From contig JALTDM010000136.1 of the NCBI GenBank assembly GCA_027074135.1, positions 1 through 9,878 of the forward strand: a DNA stretch of 9,878 nt. Reading direction: 5' to 3'. Shown piece by piece: positions 1-6,403 of the stretch. The translations under genes were made by a program, and so were the position numbers. Origin of the DNA: Bacteroidales bacterium (GTDB lineage: Bacteria > Bacteroidota > Bacteroidia > Bacteroidales > JALTDM01). Below the pieces are notes generated by a model. It saw only the letters and a program-made list of their open reading frames with translations, ran no database searches and had not been told where the DNA came from. The stretch's first letter is position 1; each line of letters opens with the position of its first letter.

Positions 1-29
1 TTTTTTAATTCTTCAATTAGTGTTTTCAT
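1..29 (-). CDS. Possible 5' end of a leftward gene, cut by the window edge
   Basis: On the minus strand an ATG at 29-27 opens a frame that reads MKTLIEELK and runs off the left edge without a stop. The Lys second codon and the hydrophilic, helix-prone start are typical of a cytoplasmic Bacteroidota protein. No Shine-Dalgarno or TAnnTTTG box is evident upstream, and only nine codons are visible, so function cannot be assigned and a chance ATG is possible. Confidence 0.35.
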
Positions 30-304
30 GACTCGTGCTTATAAATTTTTTGCTAATTAAGTCAATTTTTAGTTAATGGCATAATTTTTTTATTTATTGA
101 AAGTTGATTGGTTTGATTTTTTTATGTTTAGTCAATAGAAAAGTTTACTTTACACTTTCATTTTCTATATTTATGTAAAAAATCATGTTTTTATAAAGTT
201 TTTAACTTGTTGTTAGGATTTTAAATTTTCATTAAGTATCCCATTTTTTGTAAATATATTTTTACAACAAAATAATTAAGTTTGCAAGTAATTTCTAAAG
301 TGAT
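30..304. other. AT-rich noncoding spacer
   Basis: This 275-nt stretch is extremely AT-rich with many T and A runs. I see no open frame of useful length on either strand, no RNA gene and no strong hairpin. If the small leftward frame at 1-29 is real, the spacer separates two divergent genes and should hold both promoters. Only the rightward one, near 277-284, is recognisable. Confidence 0.6.
277..284 (+). promoter_or_regulatory. Putative Bacteroidota -7 box (TAAGTTTG)
   Basis: TAAGTTTG matches the TAnnTTTG -7 consensus and lies 20 nt before the ATG at 305, which would give a leader of about 10-15 nt. The upstream element is weak: the nearest TTTG is at 247-250, a 26-nt spacer compared with the usual ~19-21. 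Confidence 0.45.
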
Positions 305-1510
305 ATGAGAACCTATGTTTTTTTATTTATGATGTTTTTTTATTTTTTTTCGGTTAAAACTATTTTTTCACAACCACCGTCTGATACTTCAAGGGCAAAA
401 TTGCATGCAATAATAGACTCGGTAAATACAGCTGAAAAATATGTATATGATGCAAAAGATAATTTAAATCAGTCAATGGATTGTGCAAAAGTTATTGAAA
501 ATCCTATGGGCGGTTTTTTAGCTGTTTATCATCATTATGTCAATGGTGAACCGCGTGTTTTTTTGGCAAGTTCCAATAATTTTTCTGATTGGATAATAGT
601 GGACACATTGGCTTATAATGCTTCACAACCTGATATTCAGGAAGCTGAGGAAGGAGGTTATATAATGGCTTGGGAACAAGAGCCGGATAATCATATTAAG
701 GTTGTTTATTATTTAAATTTAGATAGTTTGTTTAATGCCTCTCCTTCCCTTTCTTATGATATTCCTAGAACTTTGTCAAATTGTGCGGAAGGAACCCCCA
801 ATATTTATTATGCCAGTATTTCTGAGGTTGATTTAGGTTTTCATTACTATATGAATTGTGATGTAGATAGGGAGGCGAGAGGTGTTTTGACCAATTTTAA
901 TACTTGGAATGCTTTTGTAGAAGATACATTAAACAATTCAATTTTATACTGGGGTGTATAGGGTAATATCGGTGATAGGGATGATTTTGAATTTGACGGT
1001 TATGATTTTTTATTGATTGAAGGACAATATACTAAAAATGATTTTGGTTCATGGCGTTCATTTATATTTGATTGCCAAACTGGTAATGCAGAAGAATTAC
1101 ATATTAAAACACACAACAATAGTAGTGCTTTTGCAAATCCCACTGCTACAATTATGATATATAATGGAAGACAAATTTTAGTAAATACTTTTTTTATTTT
1201 TTCTGAAGGTGCGGGTGTCGGAGAAGCCGGTGAACTTATGTATTATCATTATTTGGATAGTAATGAAGTTGTTGACAACAGACAGAATTTAACTAATGAT
1301 TTGAGAATTTATCCTATTCCTGCTGATAAATTTATAAATATTGATTGTAAAAGCAATTCTGATTTCTGTTTGAAAAGTTTAACCGGATATATTGTTAAAG
1401 CAGGAAAAATACGGAATGGTAAAATAAATGTTGAAGATTTGCACAATGGGATTTATATTTTAACAATAAATGGAAAAATACATAAAAAGATAATAATTCA
1501 ACACCGTTAA
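305..1510 (+). pseudogene. T9SS-secreted protein of unknown function, interrupted by one in-frame TAG
   Basis: The frame opening at ATG 305 runs to TAA 1508-1510 (401 codons) and is broken only by TAG at 959-961 (codon 219). The frame before and after the stop is the same, with no frameshift. Residues 1-22 form a signal peptide (basic start, Phe-rich core, FSQ end). The body, about 45-320, has stretches such as GGFLAVYHHYVNGEPRVFLASS and GGYIMAWEQE that recall beta-propeller or sialidase-like folds; this is inferred from style only. About residues 333-401 (LRIYPIPAD to the end) form a type A T9SS sorting domain, in which YPIPAD replaces the usual YPNPA/V. The stop would remove that domain, so a terminated product should be exported to the periplasm but not delivered to the surface. 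TAG could arise from CAG (Gln) by one transition. Alternatives are a sequencing error, a recent pseudogene or readthrough. The TTG at 1013 could restart translation but would give a protein without a signal peptide. Confidence 0.75.
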
Positions 1511-1513
1511 ATT

Positions 1514-2695
1514 TTATAACTTTTCCAATTCTTCGAAAAATCCGGGGTATGATTTGCTAACACACTCCTTGCCTGGAATTTCAACAGGAACTCCGGAAAT
1601 CTTTGAAATCATTGCCAATGCCATTGCTATGCGGTGGTCGTTGTGAGCTGATACTGTGGCAGGTTTTATTTTTGAACCGCCCTCAATTACTAGTGAGTTT
1701 TCTTGGGAGTAAATGTTTATGCCGATTTTTTTCATTTCCGTGATAAGAGCTTCAGCTCTGTTGCTTTCTTTTGCCGCAAGCCTTTTTATGCCTTGCAGAA
1801 AGGTTTTCCCTTCGGCAAATACTCCATAAACGGCAAGCGGAGGGAAAAGATCGGGTGTATGCGTCAAATCTATCGTAACTGCTATAGCTTCTGACGGACA
1901 AATCTGCAATCCGTCAGGTGTTTTTTTATAATCTGCATTGATATAATGCAAAATTTCTTTATCGCCTTGAATGCTGTTTGCATCAACATTTTTTATCACA
2001 ATACAATTTTTCAACTTACCGTAAACGGCAAAAAATGCCGCTGCACTCCAATCATATTCAGGCTGTAAGGTAGGCAAAGAAAATTTTTGATTTCCGATGC
2101 AATGAATTGTGTTTGTTGATTTGTCAAATGACAAATTTATTCTACAAGAGTTAATAATTTTTTCTGTCATTTCAATGTACGGAATGCTTACAGGCTTTTT
2201 AAGAATAAGGGTACTGTTTCTATTTAGCTTCGGCATAGCAAACATTAGTCCGCTAATATGTTGGGAAGAAAAAGATGCGTCAATTTCAAAATTTCCGTGC
2301 TTAAGTCTGCCTTCTACGATTGCGGGCAAGGTTTTATTGTCTGTAAGAGTTACATTTATTCCCAGTGGTTCTAATGAGCGTGGCAGATTTGACATATCCC
2401 TTTGTAATATTGAGCCTTCACCTGTTACAGTGAATCTTTTTCCGAAAAGTGGAAACGACGAAATAACCACACGAGCCCAAAATCCTGATTCACCGATGTT
2501 TACAATGATGTTTTCCTTACCTGATTTCAGTTGCATGTAAGCATTTTTTACATTAACGAACACTTTTACATCATCGGGCAGGTTTTCGTCAAGGTTAAAC
2601 AGCGTTTCGCCTGCCAATAGTTTGGCATATAGCAACCTTTGAAGCATACTTTTGGAGAGAGGAACGGTTATATGTGGAAAGTTTTCTTTTTTCAT
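1514..2695 (-). CDS. aroA: 3-phosphoshikimate 1-carboxyvinyltransferase (EPSP synthase)
   Basis: This enzyme transfers the enolpyruvyl group of phosphoenolpyruvate to shikimate-3-phosphate, the sixth step of the cytoplasmic shikimate pathway towards aromatic amino acids. I prefer ATG 2695 (393 aa, MKKENF) over the in-frame TTG three codons upstream. Conserved features in order: VPLSKSMLQR (K15, S16, R20), DDVKV (41-45), GESGFWAR (68-75), QRDM (R99), SSQ (143-145), SIPYIEMT, PDLFPPLA (D282), KESNR (E310, R313), HNDHRIAM (R355) and SKSYPGFF (K381). These match E. coli K22, R100, R124, S169-Q171, D313, E341, R344, R386 and K411. The protein is somewhat shorter than E. coli AroA (427 aa). The PEP-site loop is unusual: the first motif has PLSKS where PGSKS is typical, and the GNAGTAMR-type loop reads GESGFWAR. 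The gene is divergent from bcp and ends 3 nt from the stop of the convergent T9SS gene, with no hairpin between them. Confidence 0.93.
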   Translation of the reverse strand: MKKENFPHITVPLSKSMLQRLLYAKLLAGETLFNLDENLPDDVKVFVNVKNAYMQLKSGKENIIVNIGESGFWARVVISSFPLFGKRFTVTGEGSILQRDMSNLPRSLEPLGINVTLTDNKTLPAIVEGRLKHGNFEIDASFSSQHISGLMFAMPKLNRNSTLILKKPVSIPYIEMTEKIINSCRINLSFDKSTNTIHCIGNQKFSLPTLQPEYDWSAAAFFAVYGKLKNCIVIKNVDANSIQGDKEILHYINADYKKTPDGLQICPSEAIAVTIDLTHTPDLFPPLAVYGVFAEGKTFLQGIKRLAAKESNRAEALITEMKKIGINIYSQENSLVIEGGSKIKPATVSAHNDHRIAMALAMISKISGVPVEIPGKECVSKSYPGFFEELEKL

Positions 2696-2773
2696 TTTTT
2701 GCAAAGTAAAATATTTTGTGCCAATTACGGTATTGTTGATAAATAAATATAATTCCGATAAAAAGAAAAATAT

Positions 2774-2781
2774 TATTTTTG
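2774..2781 (+). promoter_or_regulatory. Possible -7 box for the peroxiredoxin gene
   Basis: TATTTTTG fits TAnnTTTG and lies 26 nt before ATG 2808 in the 112-nt divergent aroA/bcp region. There is no TTTG at the expected distance upstream. In the other direction, for aroA, only a near-match with one base too few (TACTTTG on the minus strand, just upstream of the start) is visible. Confidence 0.3.
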
Positions 2782-2807
2782 ACTGTCAAAATACAAAAAA
2801 TGGAATT

Positions 2808-3302
2808 ATGAAACTTGAAGCAGGACAAAAAGCACCGGAATTTTGTTTGCCGGAAACAAGTGGCAACGAAGTTTGTTTGAAAGATTACAAAGGCAAATGG
2901 GTAGTAGTATATTTTTATCCGAAAGACAATACAAGCGGATGTACAAAAGAAGCTATAGATTTTACCGAAAAGAAGGCTGAATTTGACAATTTGGGCGTGG
3001 AAATCATAGGGATAAGCAAGGATACTGTAGAATCGCACAATAAATTTGTGCAAAAGCATAATCTTGGTATTAAACTGTTGAGTGACACCGAAAAAGAAGT
3101 GCATAAGGCATACAGAGCTTGGGGCATCAAAAAACAATATGGTAAAGAAACGGAAGGAACAATCCGTTCAACTTTTCTTATTGATCCTGATGGTAATATT
3201 GCTTATGCTTGGTACAATGTAAAAGTACACCAAAAAAGAAAAGATGGCATAGTGAAGCACGTAGATAAGGTGTTGGATAAGGTTAAGGAACTTAATGGGT
3301 AA
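2808..3302 (+). CDS. bcp: Thioredoxin-dependent peroxiredoxin, Bcp/PrxQ type
   Basis: The protein (164 aa, the usual size for the AhpC/TSA-fold Bcp/PrxQ family) reduces hydrogen peroxide and organic hydroperoxides in the cytoplasm using thiol reductants. ATG 2808 (MKLEAGQKAPEF) fits the family start; the frame is open further upstream, but that part is low-complexity and not Bcp-like. Motifs: APEFCLPETSG (9-19), YFYPKDNTSGCTKEA (35-49) with peroxidatic Cys45 and the active-site Thr42, GISKD, and GTIRSTFLIDPDG with the conserved active-site Arg. The common TPGC is TSGC here. The resolving Cys that many PrxQ proteins have five residues after the peroxidatic Cys is Ile50. The only other cysteines are Cys13 and Cys23. 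It is therefore either a 1-Cys form or uses one of those two. The gene is divergent from aroA and 143 nt ahead of rpiB, and is probably transcribed on its own. Confidence 0.92.
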   Translation: MKLEAGQKAPEFCLPETSGNEVCLKDYKGKWVVVYFYPKDNTSGCTKEAIDFTEKKAEFDNLGVEIIGISKDTVESHNKFVQKHNLGIKLLSDTEKEVHKAYRAWGIKKQYGKETEGTIRSTFLIDPDGNIAYAWYNVKVHQKRKDGIVKHVDKVLDKVKELNG

Positions 3303-3309
3303 TATGCTA

Positions 3310-3352
3310 ATTTTGATAATGTGTTAATGAATTAATTTGATAATTGGTTAAT
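3310..3352 (+). repeat. Short imperfect AT-rich direct repeat
   Basis: Two 19-nt units at 3310-3328 and 3334-3352 (cores TTTGATAAT and TTAAT) agree at 16 of 19 positions with a 24-nt period. They lie in the bcp-rpiB gap. Each contains a TAATTTG-like string, so the region could include a promoter, but no well-spaced TTG/TAnnTTTG pair is present. A further partial echo (AATTTGATAA) lies directly before the rpiB ATG. Confidence 0.5.
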
Positions 3353-3445
3353 TTTTCCTTCTATTTCGAGAGAGGGAAAGACTTTCTTTTTCGAGGAGGA
3401 AATACAGTAGGGTAATTAAACTTTTAAAAATAAAAAATTTGATAA

Positions 3446-4021
3446 ATGAATATAGCAATTGCGTGTGACCATCGTGGTTACGAAAAAAAAGAGGCGTTAA
3501 AAAAATATTTAACGGAGAAAGGACACAAGGTTGTTGATTTCGGAACATTTTCGCAGGAAAGCACTGATTATCCGGATTACGCTCATCCTATGGCAGAAGC
3601 TGTAGAACGTGGCGATTGTGACTTCGGAATAACTTTGTGCGGCAGCGGAAACGGAATAAACATAACAGTAAACAAGCATCAAGGTATTAGGGCGGCTTAT
3701 TGCTGGAATGAAGAAATTGCAGCACTTGCCCGCAAGCACAATGATGCAAATGTGTGTTCAATGCCGGCCGATTTTATTAGCATTGACGATGCTTTTAAGT
3801 TTATTGATATTTTTCTGTCTACCGAATTTGAAGGCGGCAGGCACGAACGCAGAGTAAAAAAAATACCGCTGTGGAATGTGGAATACGAAGTTATGAACAA
3901 AAAATTGGATGTGCTGAATAAGGCTCTTGAGTCTGCCAAATTGCTTGAAGACGAAATTGCAGAAAAGAAAATAAAGGCTAAAATCCGTAACCTGCTGAAA
4001 CAAATCACCACCGAATATTGA
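3446..4021 (+). CDS. rpiB: Ribose-5-phosphate isomerase B with C-terminal extension
   Basis: RpiB interconverts ribose 5-phosphate and ribulose 5-phosphate in the non-oxidative pentose phosphate pathway, as a cytoplasmic dimer. The catalytic core covers about residues 1-140: ACDHRGYEKK (6-15, where many homologues have SDHAG), DYPDYAHPMA (41-50), ITLCGSGNGI (62-71) with catalytic Cys65, ARKHNDANV (95-103) with His98, and FEGGRHERRVKKI (128-140). Residues 141-191 are an added tail rich in Lys, Glu, Leu and Ala (MNKKLDVLNKALESAKLLEDEIAEKK and onward), predicted helical and possibly coiled coil; classical RpiB is about 145-150 aa. The start ATG has no Shine-Dalgarno nearby. An AGGAGG at 3394-3399 is too far upstream to act on it. 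The TGA stop overlaps the start of the next gene, which suggests translational coupling and a shared transcript with the glycosyltransferases. Confidence 0.92.
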   Translation: MNIAIACDHRGYEKKEALKKYLTEKGHKVVDFGTFSQESTDYPDYAHPMAEAVERGDCDFGITLCGSGNGINITVNKHQGIRAAYCWNEEIAALARKHNDANVCSMPADFISIDDAFKFIDIFLSTEFEGGRHERRVKKIPLWNVEYEVMNKKLDVLNKALESAKLLEDEIAEKKIKAKIRNLLKQITTEY

Positions 4022-5220
4022 TAGAATCCAAGGCGGTAATATTATATGTTTCTTATGACGGCTTGTCCGATCCGCTCGGGCAGGCTCAAGTTTTGCCTTA
4101 TGTCGAAAATTTGACTAAATTAGGTTACAAGTTTCATATCCTGTCTGCAGAGAAGGATAAAACAGCAATTCCGCAACTTACGGCACGGCTAAAAGAAAAG
4201 GGTATAGGTTGGACACCTGTTTTGTATCACAAGAAACCGCCTGTGTTTTCCACTCTGTACGATTTGTACAAAATGTATAAGGCAGGGCTTAAAATTGTTG
4301 AGCGTGAGCAGGTTTCTATTGTACATTCCCGAAGTTATTTGCCGCAGATTTTGTTTGCAAAGTGGAAAAAGAAATTTCCTCATTTGAAATCGGTTTTTGA
4401 CATCAGGGGATTTTGGATAGACGAGAGGATAGAAGGAAACATTTGGCCGTATAAGCATATATACAAGATTGTAGTGGATTATTTGAGGCAATTGGAGCCA
4501 AAACTATATGCTGGTGCTTCACATGTGGTAACGCTGACAGAGAAAGCAAAAGAAATTCTTGCAGAAAAATTATATCCATACAAGGATAAAATTACGGTAA
4601 TACCTTGCTCTACGGAGTTGGAAGTGCCGGAAATAGACACAGAAAAGTTGAAAAATGAATTGGGATTGGAAGGTAGGCTTCCAGTGTTGGTTTATTCAGG
4701 TTCGGTGGGAACTTGGTATATGGTTAAGGAAATGTTGGACTTTTTTGCAGTAGTGAAAAAACAATATCCACAGGCAGCATTCTTATTTTTGTCAAAGGTT
4801 GATAAGCAGGAACTTATAAAAATAAGTGGCGGAAAAGTTGCGGAAAATGATTTGGTAGTTAAGTTTGTAAGCCGCAGCGAAGTAATGAAGTATCTGCAAG
4901 TGGCTGATGCAGGATTGTTTTTCATAAAACCTCTGTGGAGCAAGCAGGCAAGTTCACCTACAAAAATGGGTGAAATGCTGGCAGCAGGATTGCCAGTTAT
5001 TGCAAACGACATAGGAGATGTAGGCAGAATAATCGAAAAATATGATTGCGGGATTGTGGTAAAAGAATTTGAAGATAAAGAATATGCACAAATTATCAGC
5101 GATTTTGATAAAATAATAGAAAAGGGAGGTGAAAAAGCCAAATTTGCAGCAGCAGAGGTCTTTTCAATGGAAAAGGCTGTGAAGAAGTATGATGAGGTTT
5201 ATGCTTTTCTTAACAGATAA
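4018..5220 (+). CDS. GT4-family glycosyltransferase
   Basis: This is a 400-aa GT-B fold glycosyltransferase, expected to transfer a sugar from a nucleotide-sugar donor onto a lipid-linked or surface glycan acceptor at the cytoplasmic face of the inner membrane. The N-terminal acceptor domain has DGLSDPLGQAQ (14-24) and FDIRGFWIDER (127-137). The C-terminal donor domain starts near VYSGSVGTWY (225-234) and has SSPTKMGEMLAAGLPVIAND (312-331), in which E319 corresponds to the second Glu of the GT4 EX7E motif. The start is taken as TTG 4018, which shares bases with the rpiB TGA; no in-frame ATG precedes the conserved N-terminus. No membrane segment or signal peptide is evident. Donor and acceptor cannot be read from the sequence. 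It is 58 nt upstream of a second GT4 gene, so the two may add successive sugars. Confidence 0.88.
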   Translation: MIESKAVILYVSYDGLSDPLGQAQVLPYVENLTKLGYKFHILSAEKDKTAIPQLTARLKEKGIGWTPVLYHKKPPVFSTLYDLYKMYKAGLKIVEREQVSIVHSRSYLPQILFAKWKKKFPHLKSVFDIRGFWIDERIEGNIWPYKHIYKIVVDYLRQLEPKLYAGASHVVTLTEKAKEILAEKLYPYKDKITVIPCSTELEVPEIDTEKLKNELGLEGRLPVLVYSGSVGTWYMVKEMLDFFAVVKKQYPQAAFLFLSKVDKQELIKISGGKVAENDLVVKFVSRSEVMKYLQVADAGLFFIKPLWSKQASSPTKMGEMLAAGLPVIANDIGDVGRIIEKYDCGIVVKEFEDKEYAQIISDFDKIIEKGGEKAKFAAAEVFSMEKAVKKYDEVYAFLNR

Positions 5221-5232
5221 ACAAATAGTTGT

Positions 5233-5240
5233 TAATTTTG
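5233..5240 (+). promoter_or_regulatory. Possible -7 box between the two glycosyltransferase genes
   Basis: TAATTTTG fits TAnnTTTG and lies 38 nt before ATG 5279 in the short intergenic gap. No TTTG sits ~20 nt upstream, and such strings are common in AT-rich spacers, so this may be chance within a continuous operon. Confidence 0.2.
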
Positions 5241-5278
5241 TAGTTTCTTACCCTTTGGGAAATATTTATTAAGAATAA

Positions 5279-6358
5279 ATGCCTAAAATATTATTCATAG
5301 CACCTCACAGATTAAACAGGTCGCCGAGCCAGAGATACCGGTTTGAGCAATACTTGGATTTTTTTGAGTCAAACGGTTGGAAATGGGAACTTTCGTATTT
5401 GTTGAATGAAGAAGATGACAAGATTTTTTATGCACCCGGGCATTTTTGGAAAAAAGTTTTACTCAATTTAAAATTTATTCTTCACAGGTATAAAGACTTA
5501 AAGAAGGCAAAATATTTTGATGTGATTTTTGTACAAAGGGAAGCGTTGTTTTTGGGATTATCATATTTTGAGCGGAAATTTGCAAGGAAAAGCAAACTGG
5601 TTTTTGATTTTGATGATGCCATTTGGTTGCCGAATGTGTCTCAGTCTAACCGTAAGTTTGTATGGCTTAAGAATCCGTCAAAAGTAAAATCAATTATAAA
5701 AAATGCACACGCCGTAATTGTAGGCAATAATTATCTTGCAAGTTTTGCTAGACAATTTAATGTCAATGTAACTGTAATTCCTACAACCATTGATACTGAA
5801 AAATATGTGGTAACAGATGAAAAAAATGACAAAAATAAAATTTGTATAGGTTGGACGGGCTCGTTAACAACCATAAAGCATTTTGAAGGCATAATTCCTG
5901 TTTTAAAGCGATTAAAAGAAAAATTTAAAGATAAAATTTGTGTAAGAGTTGTTGCTGACGAAACCATAGATTTTAATGGTTTAGAAGTTGATTTCGTAAA
6001 GTGGTGTGCCGATACAGAAGTAGAGGATTTAAGGTATATTGACATCGGTCTGATGCCTCTGCCCGATGATGAGTGGGCTAGGGGCAAATGTGGACTTAAA
6101 GCGCTTCAATATATGGCACTTGGCATACCTGCAGTTGTTTCTCCTATTGGTGTAAATACCGATATAGTGCAAGACGGGGTAAACGGTTTTGTTGCCGGTA
6201 GTGATGAAGAATGGATTGAAAAACTGTCAATTTTGATAGAAAACTTCGAGCTACGAAAAAAACTTGGTCAAGAAGCCCGTAAAACCGTAGTGGAAAAATA
6301 CTCTGTGGATGCAAACAAGCACAAATATTTGGAAGTATTGCAAAAAGCGATAAAATAA
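5279..6358 (+). CDS. GT4-family glycosyltransferase
   Basis: The protein has 359 aa and a GT-B layout. The N-terminal domain begins MPKILFIAPHRLNRSPSQRYRFEQ (SPSQRYRFEQ at 15-24) and includes VFDFDDAIW (108-116), a motif common in Bacteroidota GT4 enzymes. The donor domain has IGWTGSLTTIKH and then RGKCGLKALQYMALGIPAVVSP (268-289), the usual place of nucleotide-sugar binding; the EX7E glutamates are not conserved here, with Lys270 and Gln277 near the corresponding positions, as is often seen in this subgroup. It is likely cytoplasmic or membrane-associated and acts in surface polysaccharide or glycoconjugate synthesis; the sugar is unknown. The start ATG follows the previous gene by 58 nt and the stop TAA is directly followed by a terminator hairpin, so it is probably the last gene of the rpiB-GT-GT unit. 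Confidence 0.88.
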   Translation: MPKILFIAPHRLNRSPSQRYRFEQYLDFFESNGWKWELSYLLNEEDDKIFYAPGHFWKKVLLNLKFILHRYKDLKKAKYFDVIFVQREALFLGLSYFERKFARKSKLVFDFDDAIWLPNVSQSNRKFVWLKNPSKVKSIIKNAHAVIVGNNYLASFARQFNVNVTVIPTTIDTEKYVVTDEKNDKNKICIGWTGSLTTIKHFEGIIPVLKRLKEKFKDKICVRVVADETIDFNGLEVDFVKWCADTEVEDLRYIDIGLMPLPDDEWARGKCGLKALQYMALGIPAVVSPIGVNTDIVQDGVNGFVAGSDEEWIEKLSILIENFELRKKLGQEARKTVVEKYSVDANKHKYLEVLQKAIK

Positions 6359-6384
6359 AAAGGCTGCCCAAGTGAGCAGCCTTT
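6359..6384. terminator. Bidirectional intrinsic terminator
   Basis: AAAGGCTGC (6359-6367) pairs perfectly with GCAGCCTTT (6376-6384), giving a 9-bp stem with an 8-nt loop (CCAAGTGA). Read rightward it follows the second glycosyltransferase stop by 0 nt, but its U-tract is short (TTTAATATT). Read leftward it follows the 930-aa gene's stop by 19 nt and has a better T-tract (TTTTTATTTTAT). It sits between two convergent genes and can serve both. Confidence 0.8.
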
Positions 6385-6403
6385 AATATTAAGAATGTTT
6401 GGT

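Noticed and set aside
959..961. Alternative genetic code with TAG read as Gln (as in some crAss-like phages)
   Set aside because: Only one gene has an internal TAG, the neighbours are bacterial chromosomal genes, and none of them needs recoding.
1013..1510. Independent gene starting with TTG 1013
   Set aside because: It is in the same frame as the upstream part, lacks a signal peptide, and ends in a T9SS sorting domain that needs one; it is the 3' part of the interrupted gene.
2109..2540. 143-codon open frame on the plus strand inside aroA
   Set aside because: It is antisense to a clearly conserved AroA and its translation shows no family motifs; a shadow frame.
2696..2704. TTG at 2704 as the start of aroA
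   Set aside because: The ATG three codons downstream gives a normal N-terminus (MKKENFPHITVPLSKS) and is the more likely start.
3394..3399. AGGAGG as a Shine-Dalgarno site
   Set aside because: No start codon follows at a suitable distance; the rpiB ATG is about 46 nt away, and genes of this phylum rarely use SD sites.
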